A model generated the notes under the pieces. It was given only the letters and a program-made list of their open reading frames with translations, was not told the DNA's origin and ran no database searches. From Sanderia malayensis (taxonomy: Eukaryota > Cnidaria > Scyphozoa > Semaeostomeae > Pelagiidae), in NCBI GenBank assembly GCA_013076295.1, contig RQOL01000516.1, positions 1 to 64,000 on the forward strand: a DNA stretch of 64,000 nt, given 5' to 3'. Numbering within the stretch: position 1 is the first letter of the stretch; the number at the start of each line of letters is the position of its first letter. Positions 51,481 through 63,290 of the stretch are shown here, in pieces. Position numbers and translations under genes: made by a program.

Positions 51481-52560
51481 TTTTCAAACTCTTTCAATTT
51501 GCATCACATTTTGTGGAAAATGCAAATTTGGTGTGCTGAATTTGAACATGAAACAGGTTTTTGAAATTGTCATGTTTTCAGGGCATATAACGGCGTAAAA
51601 AGGGGAATATCCCATATTTGAAACTCTTTCAATTTGCATCAAATTTTGTGGAAAGTACACTTTTGGTGTCCTAAGTTTGAACATGAAACTGGTCTTAGAA
51701 ATGTTTTGAGGGCATAAAACAGCCTAAAATGGGGGAATATCGTTTTTTTCAAGCTCGTTCAATTTGCATCAAATTTTGTGGAAAATACAATTTCGGTGTA
51801 CTGAAATTGAAAAATGAAACTTGTTTTTTGAAATCTTAATGTTTTGGGGCATTGAACTGCGTAAAAAAAGGGACTATTCAGTTTTTCAAACTTTCAATTT
51901 GCATCAAATTTGGCGAGAAGTACAGTTTTCGTGTGCTGAATTTCAATATGAAACGTTTTTGAAATTTGCATGTTTTTGGGGCATAAAAGGGAGTAAAAGG
52001 GGGCAATATGCAATTTTTCAAACTCGTTGCAATTTTTCAAACTCGTTAAACTTGCATCAAATTTTGTGCAAAAAAGTACAAATTTGGTGAGCTGAATTTG
52101 AACATGAAACTGATTTTTGAAATTTTCATGTTTTGGGGCATAAAACGGCGTAAAAGGGGGGAATATCCATTTTTTCAAACTCTTTCAATTTGCATCAAAT
52201 TTCGTGGAAAATACAATTTCGGTGTTATGAAATTAAATATTTAACTTGTATTTTGAACTCTATATGTTTTGGGGGAATAGGACGGTGTAGAAGGGGGAAT
52301 ATGCAAGTTTTCAAACTCGTACAATTTGTATCAAGTTTTGTGGAAATTACAAATTTGGTGTGCTGAATATGAACATGAAGCTGGTTTTTGAAATTTTCAT
52401 GTTTTGAGGGCATACAAGGTTGTAAAAGGGGGCAATATGCAATTTTTCAAACTCGTTCAATTTGCATCAAATTTGGTGGAAAATACAATTTTGCTATGAT
52501 GATTTCCCACTTTTGATAGCTTCCCATTTTTGATGCATTTTTTCAAACTCTTTCAATTTT
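51481..52560 (+). repeat. Module A run (copy of 46,181-47,290)
   Basis: Same module order and variants as its source, including the slipped doubling near 52,020. A one-base-class difference near 51,700 (AATGTTTTGAGGG instead of AATGTTTGAGGG) shifts spacing from 5,294 to 5,295. Confidence 0.85.
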
Positions 52561-54595
52561 TATCAAATTTGTTGGAAAGTACAATTTTTTATGATGATTT
52601 CCCACTTCTGCTCGCTTCCCACTTTTTCTTGACATTTCACTTCCCACTTTTGACGACTTCCCTCTTTTGGTGACTTCCCACTTTTTGTCAGATAAAGTGA
52701 GTTTCTCTCAGATAAAGTCGGTTTTCCTCAATATGATTATTCCGTTGAAGCTCGCTTGTTTTTTTCCAAATTTAACGCCCGTGACAATAGCTGTAGGAAG
52801 AGTGGATATGATAATTCGTGTATGCTTTATTGAGATTCTGTTCATACTTTGTGATGTCCGCTTGCCTTATCTATGGGAAGCGAATGTCGCCATAATCATA
52901 TAAAACCACTCTTGGTAGCTTCCCATTTCCCACTTTTGGTGACTTCCCACTTCTGCTGACGTCCCACTTTTTCTTGACACTCCACTTCCCACTTTTGACG
53001 ACTTCCCCCTTTTGGGGACTTCCCACTTTTTCTCAGATAAAGTGGGTTTTTCTCAGATAAAGTTGGTTTTCCTCAATATAATTATTCCGATGGAGCTCAT
53101 TTGTTTTTTTCCAAATTTAACGCCCATGAACCTAGGGGTAAGAAGAGTGGATAGGATAATTCGTGTATGCTTTATTGAGATTCTGTTCATACTTTGTGAT
53201 GTCCGCTTGCCTTATCTATGGGAAGCGAAAGTCACCATAATCAGATAAACCCACTTTTGGTAGCTTCCCACTTCCCAGTTTTGGTGATTTCCCACTTTTG
53301 ATGACTTCCCACTTTTTCCTGTCTTCCCACTTCGCACCTTTGATGATTTCCCACTTTTGATGTCATTTTTCAAACTCTATCAATTTCCATCAAATTCTGT
53401 GGAAAATACAATTTTGGTATGATGACTTCCCACTTCTAATGGCTTCCCACTTTTTCTCGACTTCCCACTTTCCAGTTTTGATGACGTCCCATTTCTGATG
53501 ACTTCCCACTTTTTCCTGACTTTCCACTTCCCACATTTAATGAATTCCCACTTTTGATGCAATTTTTCAAACTCTTTCAATTTGTATCAAATTTGGTGGA
53601 AAGTACAATTTTTTATGATGATTTCCCACTTCTGCTCACTTCCCACTTTTTCTTGACATTTCACTTCCCACTTTTGACGACTTCCCTCTTTTGGTGACTT
53701 CCCACTTTTTGTCAGATAAAGTGAGTTTCTCTCAGATAAAGTCGGTTTTCCTAAATATGATTATTCCGTTGAAGCTTGCTTGTTTTTGTCCAAATTTAAC
53801 GCCCGTGACAATAGCTGTAGGAAGAGTGGATATGATAATTCGTGTATGCTTTATTGAGATTCTGTTCATACTTTGTGATGTCCGCTTGCCTTATCTATGG
53901 GAAGCGAATGTCGCCATATTCATATAAAACCCCTCTTGGTAACTTCCCATTTCCCACTTTTGGTGACTTCCCACTTCTGCTGACGTCCCATTTTTTCTTG
54001 GCACTCCACTTCCCACTTTTGACGACTTCCCCCTTTTGGGGACTTCCCACTTTTTCTCAGATAAAGTGGGTTTTTCTCAGATAAAGTTGGTTTTCCTCAA
54101 TATAATTATTTCGATGGAGCTCATTTGTTTTTTTCCAAATTTAACGCCCATGACACTAGGTGTAAGAAGAATGGATAGGATAATTCGTGTATGCTTTATT
54201 GAGATTCTGTTCATACTTTGTGATGTCCGCTGGCCTTATCTATGGGAAGCGAAAGTCACCATAATCAGATAAACCCACTTTTGGTAGCTTCCCACTTCCC
54301 ACTTTTGGTGACTTTCCACTTTTGATGACTTCCCACTTTTTCCTGTCTTCCCACTTCGCACCTTTGATGACTTCCCACTTTTGATGCCATTTTTCAAACT
54401 CTATCAATTTCCATCAAATTCTGTGGAAAATACAATTTTGGTATGATGACTTCCCACTTCTAATGGCTTCCCACTTTTTCTCGACTTCCCACTTTCCAAT
54501 TTTGATGACTTCCCATTTCTGATGACTTCCCACTTTTTCCTGACTTTCCACTTCCCACATTTAATGAATTCCCACTTTTGATGCAATTTTTCAAA
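52545..54595 (+). repeat. 1,024 bp tandem doublet (first)
   Basis: Two units, each with a C pair and a B-A tail. C modules are at 52688-52912 and 53033-53257 in unit one, and 53712-53936 and 54057-54281 in unit two; all four positions are offset by exactly 1,024. Unit two is closer to 47,290-48,300 (TTTTTGTCCAAATTT, CATATTCATA) than to unit one, so the doublet joins two sources. Confidence 0.9.
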
Positions 54596-57450
54596 CTCTT
54601 TCAATTTGCATCAAATTTTGTGCCAAGTACAAATTTGGTGTGCTGAATTTGAAAAGGAAGCTGGTTTTTGTAATTTTCATGCTTTGAGGGCATCAAACCT
54701 TGTGGAAAGTACAATTTTGGTATGATGACTTCCCACTTCTGATGACTTCCCACTTTTTCCTGCCTTCCCACTCCTCACTTTTGATGAGTTCCCACTTTTG
54801 ATTCCATTTTTTCAAACTCTTTCAATTTGCATCAAATTTTGTGGGATGTACAAATTTGGTGTGCTGAATTTGAACATGAACGGGTTTTTGAAATTGTCTT
54901 GTTTTCGGGGCATATAACGGGGTAAAAAAGGGAATATCCCATTTTTGTAACTCTTTCAATTTGCATCAAACATTGTGGAAAGTACAATTTTGGTATGATG
55001 ACTTCCCACTTTTTCCTGCCTTCCCACTCTTCACTTTTGATGACTTCCCACTTTTGATGCAATTTTCAAACTCTTTCAATTTGCATCAAATTTTGTGCAA
55101 AGTACCAATTTGGTATGCTGAATTTGAAAAGGAAGCTGGTTTTTGTAATTTTCATTGTTTGAGGGCAAACAAGGTTGAAAAAGGGGGCAATATGCAAGTT
55201 TTCAAACTCGTTCAATTTGTATCAAATTTTGTGGAAAGTACAATTTTTGTATGATGACTTCCCACCTTTGCTGACTTCCCACTTTTTCTTGACTTCCCAC
55301 TTTCCAATTTTGATGACTTCCCACTTCCCACTTTTGTCGATTAGCCACATTGGATGCAATTTTTCAAACTCGTTCAATTTGCATCAAATTCTGTGGAAAG
55401 TACAAATTTGGTATGATGACTTCCCACTTCTGATGGCTTCCCACTTTTTCTCGACTTCCCACTTTCCAGTTTTGATGACTTCCCAATTCTGATGCAATTT
55501 CTCAAACTCTTTCAATTTGCATCAAATTTTGTGCAAAGTACAAATTTGGTGTGCTGAATTTGAAAAGGAAGCTGTTTTTTGTAATTTTCATGCTTTGAGG
55601 GCATACGAGGTTGAAAAAGGGGGCAATATGCAAGTTTTCAAACTCGTTCAATTTGTATCAAATTTTGTGGAAAAAACAATTTTGGTATGATGACTTCCCA
55701 CTTTGCTGACTATCCACTTTTTCTTGACCTCCCACTTTCCAATTTTGATGACTTCCCACTTTTGCCTGACTTCCCACTTCCCACTTTTGACGATTTGCCA
55801 CATTTGATGCAATTTTTCAAACTCGTTCAATTTGCATCAAATTTTGTGGAAAATACAATTTCGGTGTACTGAAATTGAAAAATGAAGCTTGTTTTTTTAA
55901 TTCCTAATGTTTTGGGGCATAGAACTATAGAACTGCGTAAAAAAAGGGACTATCCAGTTTTTCAAACTCTTTCAATTTGCATCAAATTTCGCAAAAAGTA
56001 TAGTTTTCGTGTGCTGAATTTCAATATGAAACTGGTTTTTGAAATTTGTATGTTTTTGGGGCATACAACTGGGTATAAGGGGGCAACATGCAAATTTTCA
56101 AACGCGTTCAATTTGCATCACGTTTTATGGAATGTACAATTTTGGTGTCCTAAGTTTGAACATGAAGCTGGTTTTTGGAATTTTCATGTTTTGAGGGCAT
56201 GCAAGGTTGTATAAGGGGGCAATATGCAATTTTTCAAACTCGTTCAATTTTTATGAAATTTTGTGGAACATACAATTTTGGTATGATGACTTCCTACTTT
56301 TGTTCACTTCCCCCGTTTTCTTGACTTCCCATTTTCCACTTTTGATGACTTCCCACCTCTGATGACTTCCCACTTTTTCCTGCCTTCCCACTCTTCACTT
56401 TTAATGACTTCCCACGTTTGATGCAATTTTTCAAACTCTTTCAATTTGCATCAAATTTTGTGGAAAGTACAAATTTGGTGTGCTGAATTTGAAAAGGAAG
56501 CTGGTTTTTGTAATTTTCATGCTTTGAGGGCATACAAGGTTGAAAAAGGGGGCAATATGCAAGTTTTCAAACTCGTTCAATTTGTATCTAATTTTGTGGA
56601 AAGTACAATTTTTGTATGATGACTTCCTACTTTGCCGACTTCCCACTTTTTCTTGACTTCCCACTTTCCAATTTTTGATAACTTCCCACTTCTGATGACT
56701 TCCCACTTTTTCCTGCCTTCCCACTTTTCACTTTTGATGATTTCGCAATTTTGATTCAATTTTTCAAACTCTTTCACTTTGCATAAAATTTTGTGGAAAG
56801 TACAAATTTGGTGTGCTGAATTTGAACATGAAACGGGTTTTTGAAATTGTCATGTTTTCAGGGCATAAAAGGGAGTAGAAGCGGGCAATATGCAATTTTC
56901 AAACCCGTTCAATTTGTATCAAATTTTGTCGAAAGTACAATTTTGTTATGATGACTTCCCACTTTTGCTGACTTCCCAATTTCTGTTGACTTCCCACTTC
57001 CCACTTCTGATGACTTCCCACTTTTTCCTGCCTTCCCACTCTCCCTTTTGATGATTTCGCAATTTTGATGCATTTTTTCAAACTCTTTCAATTTGCATCA
57101 ATTTTTGTGGAAAATACAAATTTGGTGTGTTGAATTTGAACATGAAACTGGTTTTTGAAATTGTCATGTTTTCAGGGCATATAACGGCGTAAAATGCAAT
57201 TGCAATTTTGCAATTTTTCAAACTCGTTCAATTTGCATCACGTTTTGTGGAAAGTACAAATTTGGTGTGCTGAATATGAACATGAAGCTGGTTTTTGAAA
57301 TTTTCATGTTTTCAGGGCATACAAGGTTGTAAAAGGGGGCAATATGCAATTTTTCAAACTCGTTCAATTTGCATCAAATTTGGTGGAAAATACAATTTTG
57401 CTATGATGATTTCCCACTTTTGATAGCTTCCCATTTTTGATGCATTTTTT
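54590..57450 (+). repeat. A/B mosaic
   Basis: A and B modules without C or D. Carries ATAGAACTATAGAACTG near 55,920 and the slipped GCAATTGCAATTTTGCAA near 57,197. The segments at 54,600-55,330 and 55,640-56,100 recur at about 59,510-60,300 and 60,470-60,930. Confidence 0.8.
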
Positions 57451-57451
57451 C

Positions 57452-59502
57452 AAACTCTTTCAATTTTTATCAAATTTGGTGGAAAGTACAATTTTTTATG
57501 ATGATTTCCCACTTCTGCTCACTTCCCACTTTTTCTTGACATTTCACTTCCCACTTTTGACGACTTCCCTCTTTTGGTGACTTCCCACTTTTTGTCAGAT
57601 AAAGTGAGTTTCTCTCAGATAAAGTGGGTTTTCCTCAATATGATTATTCCGTTGAAGCTCGCTTGTTTTTTTCCAAATTTAACGCCCGTGACAATAGCTG
57701 TAGGAAGAGTGGATATGATAATTCGTGTATGCTTTATTGAGATTCTGTTCATACTTTGTGATGTCCGCTTGCCTTATCTATGGGAAGCGAATGTCGCCAT
57801 AATGATATAAAACCACTCTTGGTAGCTTCCCATTTCCCACTTTTGGTGACTTCCCACTTCTGCTGACGTCCCACTTTTTCTTGACACTCCACTTCCCACT
57901 TTTGACGACTTCCCCCTTTTGGGGACTTCCCACTTTTTCTCAGATAAAGTGGGTTTTTCTCAGATAAAGTTGGTTTTCCTCAATATAATTATTCCGATGG
58001 AGCTCATTTGTTTTTTTCCAAATTTAACGCCCATGAACCTAGGGGTAAGAAGAGTGGATAGGATAATTCGTGTATGCTTTATTGAGATTCTGTTCATACT
58101 TTGTGATGTCCGCTTGCCTTATCTATGGGAAGCGGAAGTCACCATAATCAGATAAACCCACTTTTGGTAGCTTCCCACTTCCCAGTTGTGGTGACTTCCC
58201 ACTTTTGATGACTTCCCACTTTTTCCTGTCTTCCCACTTCGCACCTTTGATGATTTCCCACTTTTGATGTCCTTTTTCAAACTCTATCAATTTCCATCAA
58301 ATTCTGTGGAAAATACAATTTTGGTATGATGACTTCCCACTTCTAATGGCTTCCCACTTTTTCTCGACTTCCCACTTTCCAGTTTTGATGACGTCCCATT
58401 TCTGATGACTTCCCACTTTTTCCTGACTTTCCACTTCCCACATTTAATGAATTCCCACTTTTGATGCAATTTTTCAAACTCTTTCAATTTGTATCAAATT
58501 TGGTGGAAAGTACAATTTTTTATGATGATTTCCCACTTCTGCTCACTTCCCACTTTTTCTTGACATTTCACTTCCCACTTTTGACGACTTCCCTCTTTTG
58601 GTGACTTCCCACTTTTTGTCAGATAAAGTGAGTTTCTCTCAGATAAAGTCGGTTTTCCTAAATATGATTATTCCGTTGAAGCTTGCTTGTTTTTTTCCAA
58701 ATTTAACGCCCGTGACAATAGCTGTAGGAAGAGTGGATATGATAATTCGTGTATGCTTTATTGAGATTCTGTTCATACTTTGTGATGTCCGCTTGCCTTA
58801 TCTATGGGAAGCGAATGTCGCCATAATCATATAATACCCCTCTTGGTAACTTCCCATTTCCCACTTTTGGTGACTTCCCACTTCTGCAGACGTCCCATTT
58901 TTTCTTGGCACTCCACTTCCCACTTTTGACGACTTCCCCCTTTTGGGGACTTCCCACTTTTTCTCAGATAAAGTGGGTTTTTCTCAGAAAAAGTTGGTTT
59001 TCCTCAATATAATTATTCCGATGGAGCTCATTTGTTTTTTTCCAAATGTAACGCCCATGACACTAGGTGTAAGAAGAATGAATAGGATAATTCGTGTATG
59101 CTTTATTGAGATTCTGTTCATACTTTGTGATGTCCGCTGGCCTTATCTATGGGAAGCGAAAGTCACCATAATCAGATAAACCCACTTTTGGTAGCTTCCC
59201 ACTTCCCACTTTTGGTGACTTTCCACTTTTGATGACTTCCCACTTTTTCCTGTCTTCCCACTTCGCACCTTTGATGACTTCCCACTTTTGATGCCATTTT
59301 TCAAACTCTATCAATTTCCATCAAATTCTGTGGAAAATACAATTTTGGTATGATGACTTCCCACTTCTAATGGCTTCCCACTTTTTCTCGACTTCCCACT
59401 TTCCAATTTTGATGACTTCCCATTTCTGATGACTTCCCACTTTTTCCTGACTTTCCACTTCCCACATTTAATGAATTCCCACTTTTGATGCAATTTTTCA
59501 AA
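57452..59502 (+). repeat. 1,024 bp tandem doublet (second)
   Basis: Whole doublet copied from 52545-54595 at offset 4,907. C modules are at 57595-57819, 57940-58164, 58619-58843 and 58964-59188. It shares rare changes with the first doublet, such as CATGAACCTAGGGGTAAG in the second C of unit one. Confidence 0.9.
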
Positions 59503-62500
59503 CTCTTTCAATTTGCATCAAATTTTGTGCCAAGTACAAATTTGGTGTGCTGAATTTGAAAAGGAAGCTGGTTTTTGTAATTTTCATGCTTTGAGGGCAT
59601 CAAACCTTGTGGAAAGTACAATTTTGGTATGATGACTTCCCACTTCTGATGACTTCCCACTTTTTCCTGCCTTCCCACTCCTCACTTTTGATGAGTTCCC
59701 ACTTTTGATTCCATTTTTTCAAACTCTTTCAATTTGCATCAAATTTTGTGGGAAGTACAAATTTGGTGTGCTGAATTTGAACATGAAACGGGTTTTTGAA
59801 ATTGTCTTGTTTTCGGGGCATATAACGGGGTAAAAAAGGGGAATATCCCATTTTTGAAACTCTTTCAATTTGCATCAAACATTGTGGAAAGTACAATTTT
59901 GGTATGATGACTTCCCACTTTTTCCTGCCTTCCCACTCTTCACTTTTGATGACTTCCCACTTTTGATGCAATTTTCAAACTCTTTCAATTTGCATCAAAT
60001 TTTGTGCAAAGTACCAATTTGGTATGCTGAATTTGAAAAGGAAGCTGGTTTTTGTAATTTTCATTGTTTGAGGGCAAACAAGGTTGAAAAAGGGGGCAAT
60101 ATGCAAGTTTTCAAACTCGTTCAATTTGTATCAAATTTTGTGGAAAGTACCATTTTGGTATGATGACTTCCCACCTTTGCTGACTTCCCACTTTTTCTTG
60201 ACTTCCCACTTTCCAATTTTGATGACTTCCCACTTCTGATGACTTCCCACTTTTTCTTGACTTCCCACTTTCCAATTTTGATGACTTCCCACTTCCCACT
60301 TTTGTCGATTAGCCACATTGGATGCAATTTCTTAAACTCTTTCAATTTGCATCAAATTTTGTGCAAAGTACAAATTTGGTGTGCTGAATTTGAAAAGGAA
60401 GCTGTTTTTTGTAATTTTCATGCTTTGAGGGCATACGAGGTTGAAAAAGGGGGCAATATGCAAGTTTTCAAACTCGTTCAATTTGTATCAAATTTTGTGG
60501 AAAAAACAATTTTGGTATGATGACTTCCCACTTTGCTGACTATCCACTTTTTCTTGACCTCCCACTTTCCAATTTTGATGACTTCCCACTTTTGCTTGAC
60601 TTCCCACTTCCCACTTTTGACGATTTGCCACATTTGATGCAATTTTTCAAACTCGTTCAATTTGCATCAAATTTTGTGGAAAATACAATTTCGGTGTACT
60701 GAAATTGAAAAATGAAGCTTGTTTTTTTAATTCCTAATGTTTTGGGGCATAGAACTATAGAACTGCGTAAAAAAAGGGACTATCCAGTTTTTCAAACTCT
60801 TTCAATTTGCATCAAATTTCGCAAAAAGTATAGTTTTCGTGTGCTGAATTTCAATATGAAACTGGTTTTTGAAATTTGTATGTTTTTGGGGCATACAACT
60901 GGGTATAAGGGGGCAACATGCAAATTTTCAAACGCGTTCAATTTGTATCAAATTTTGTGGAAAGTACAAGTTTGGTGTGCTGAATTTGAACATGAAGCTT
61001 GTTTTTGAAATTTTCATGTTTTGAGGGCATACAAGGTTGAAAAAGGGGGCAATATGCAAGTTTTCAAACTCGTTCAATTTGGATCAAATTTTGTGGAAAG
61101 TACAATTTTGGTATGATGACTTCCCACTTTGCTGACTTCCCACTTTTTCTTGACTTCCAACTTTCCATTTTTGATGACTTCCCACTTTTGCCTGACTTCC
61201 ACTTCCCACTTTTGACGATTTGCCACATTTGATGCAATTTTTCAAACTCGTTCAATTTGCATCAAAATCTGTGGAAAGTACATTTTTGGTATGATGACTT
61301 CCCACTTCTTATGACTTCCCACTTTTTGCTGACTTCCCACTTCCCACTTTTGATGACTTCCCACTTTTGAATACTTCCCACATTTTCTTGACTTCGCACA
61401 TCCCAACATTGAGGACTTCCCACTTTTGATGCAATTTTTCAAACTCTTTCAATTTGCATCAAACTTTGTGGAAAGTACAATTTTGGTATGATGACTTCCC
61501 ACTTCTGATTTCTTCCCACTTTATGCTGCCTTCCCACTCTTCACTTTTGATGACTTCCCACTTTTGATTCCAATTTTTCAAACTCTTTCAATTTGTATCA
61601 AATTTTGTGGAAAGTACACGTTTGGTGTGCTGAATTTGAACATGAAGCTTGTTTTTGAAATTTTCATGTTTTGGGGGCATACAAGGTTGTAAGAGAGGGC
61701 AATATGCAATTTTTTAAAACTCGTTCAATTTGTATCAAATTTTGTGGAAAGTACAATTTTTGTATGATGACTTCCTACTTTGCCGACTTCCCACTTTTTC
61801 TTGACTTCCCACTTTCCAATTTTTGATAACTTCCCACTTCTGATGACTCCCCACTTTTTCCTGCCTTCTCACTCTTCCCTTTTGATGATTTCGCAATTTT
61901 GATGCAATTTTTCAAACTCTTTCAATTTGCATCAATTTTTGTGGAAAATACTAAATTGGTGTGTTGCATTTGAACATGAAACTGGTTTTTGAAATTTTCA
62001 TGTTTTGAGGGCATAAAACAGCCTAAAATGCAATTGCAATTTTGCAATTTTTCAAACTCGTTCAATTTGCATCACGTTTTGTGGAATGTACAGTTTTGGT
62101 GTCCTAAGTTTGAACATGAAGCTGGTTTTTGGAATTTTCATGTTTTGAGGGCATGCAAGGTTGTATAAGGGGGCAAAATGCAATTTTTCAAACTCGTTCA
62201 ATTTGTATGAAATTTTGTGGAACATACAATTTTGGTATGATGACTTCCTACTTTTGTTCACTTCCCCCGTTTTCTTGACTTCCCATTTTCCACTTTTGAT
62301 GACTTCCCACTTCTGATGATTTCCCACTTTTGAGGCCGTTTTTCAAATTCTCTCAATTTCCATCAAATTTTGTGGAAAATACAAATTTAGTTTCATGACC
62401 TCCCACTTTCGCTGACTTCCCAATTTTTCTTGACTTCCCACTTTACACCTTTCATGACTTCCCAATTTTCATGACTTCCCACTTTTTCCTGACTTCCCGC

Positions 62501-62660
62501 TTCCCACTTTTAATGACTGCCCACCTTTGATGCCATTTTTCAAACTCTTTGAATTGACATCAAATTTTGTGGAAAGTACAACTTTGGTAAGATGATTTCC
62601 TACTTCTGCTGACTTCTCAATTTTTTTGGACTTTCCACTTCCCACTTTTGACAACCTCCC
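59503..62660 (+). repeat. A/B mosaic
   Basis: Continuation of the 4,907 bp duplication to about 60,230, with a local doubling of a B tract near 60,190-60,300, then an offset of 4,830 to about 60,930. The stretch 61,730-62,330 reuses pieces of 56,585-56,700, 57,190 and 56,110-56,340 in new order. Confidence 0.8.
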
Positions 62661-62685
62661 ACTTTTGGTGACTTCCCACTTTTTC

Positions 62686-62938
62686 TCATATAAAAGTCGG
62701 GTTTCCTCAATATAATTATTCCTTTGAAGCTCGTTGGCTTCTTTTCAAATTTATTTTATAATTTATCTCCTTTTAAGCTTGTTTACTTCTTTTAAATTTA
62801 GCGCCCGTGACACTAGCTGTAGGAAGAGTGGATATGTGAATTCATGTATGCTTTATGGAGATTCTCTTCATACTCTGTGTTGTCCGCTTGCCTTATCTAT
62901 GGGGTTGGAATGTCACGATAATCAGATAAACCCATTTT
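62686..62938 (+). repeat. Module C with internal duplication
   Basis: About 253 bp because a segment of about 42 bp (TATTCCTTTGAAGCTCGTTG to CAAATTTA) is present twice in diverged form, at roughly 62,717-62,757 and 62,758-62,800. The first TCAGATAAAG is changed to TCATATAAAAG. Confidence 0.7.
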
Positions 62939-63290
62939 TAGTAATTCCCCATCTTCCACCTTCGGTGACTTCCCACTTTTCATAACTTTCCATATTTTCT
63001 TGATATCCCATTTACCACTTTTGACGACCTCCTACTTTTGGTGACTTCCCACTTTTAGTAATATTCAAATTTTCCATCTCCTTCAATTTCGAAATATACA
63101 ATACTAAATATAGTACAAACAGTACAAATACAAAAATACATTTTTGGTATGATGACTTCCCACCTTTGCTGACTTCCCACTTTTTCTTCACTTCCCAGAC
63201 TCGACTTTTGATGACTTCCTACTTTTGATGACTTCCCACTGTACCTCTCTTCCCACTTCCCACTTTTGAAGACTTCCAATTTTTAATGCA
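62939..63290 (+). repeat. B/D stretch
   Basis: Resembles 29,128-29,475 closely: same D block near 63,052 with the TTCAATTTCGAAATATA variant, same B order, CTTCACTTCCCAG. Confidence 0.8.

Larger units (their letters stand above)
21697..62938 (+). repeat. Module C family (36 copies, MITE-like)
   Basis: Each full copy is 200-225 bp, running from TCAGATAAAG through CAATATAATTATTCC, AACGCCCGTGACA, AGCTGTAGGAAGAG, ATTCGTGTATGCTTTATTG, GTCCGCTTGCCTTATCTATG to ATAATCAGATAAACCCAC or ATAATCATATAAAACCAC. The best copies (42915-43139 and 43701-43925) have imperfect 17 bp inverted ends: AAAGTGGGTTTTTCTCA on the left, and AAAGTGGGTTTATCTGA when the right end is read on the other strand. This makes them look like a small non-autonomous transposon. 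No transposase is in the window. The direct word TCAGATAAA also occurs at both ends. A conserved satellite block with chance inverted ends is the alternative. Confidence 0.65.
21112..63160 (+). repeat. Module D family (about 30 copies)
   Basis: An AT-rich block of about 110 bp: TTAGTAATATTCAAATTTTC, CATCTCGTTCAATTTGG, AAATATGCGATAGTAAATAT, AGTACAAACAGTACAAATAC, AAAAATACAATTTTGG. It is followed by module B, and together they form units of 244-250 bp. D is missing between about 39,600 and 45,140 and between about 51,300 and 63,040, so it marks distinct domains of the array. Its first half is similar to module A (TCGTTCAATTTG), so A and D probably share an ancestor. Confidence 0.8.
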
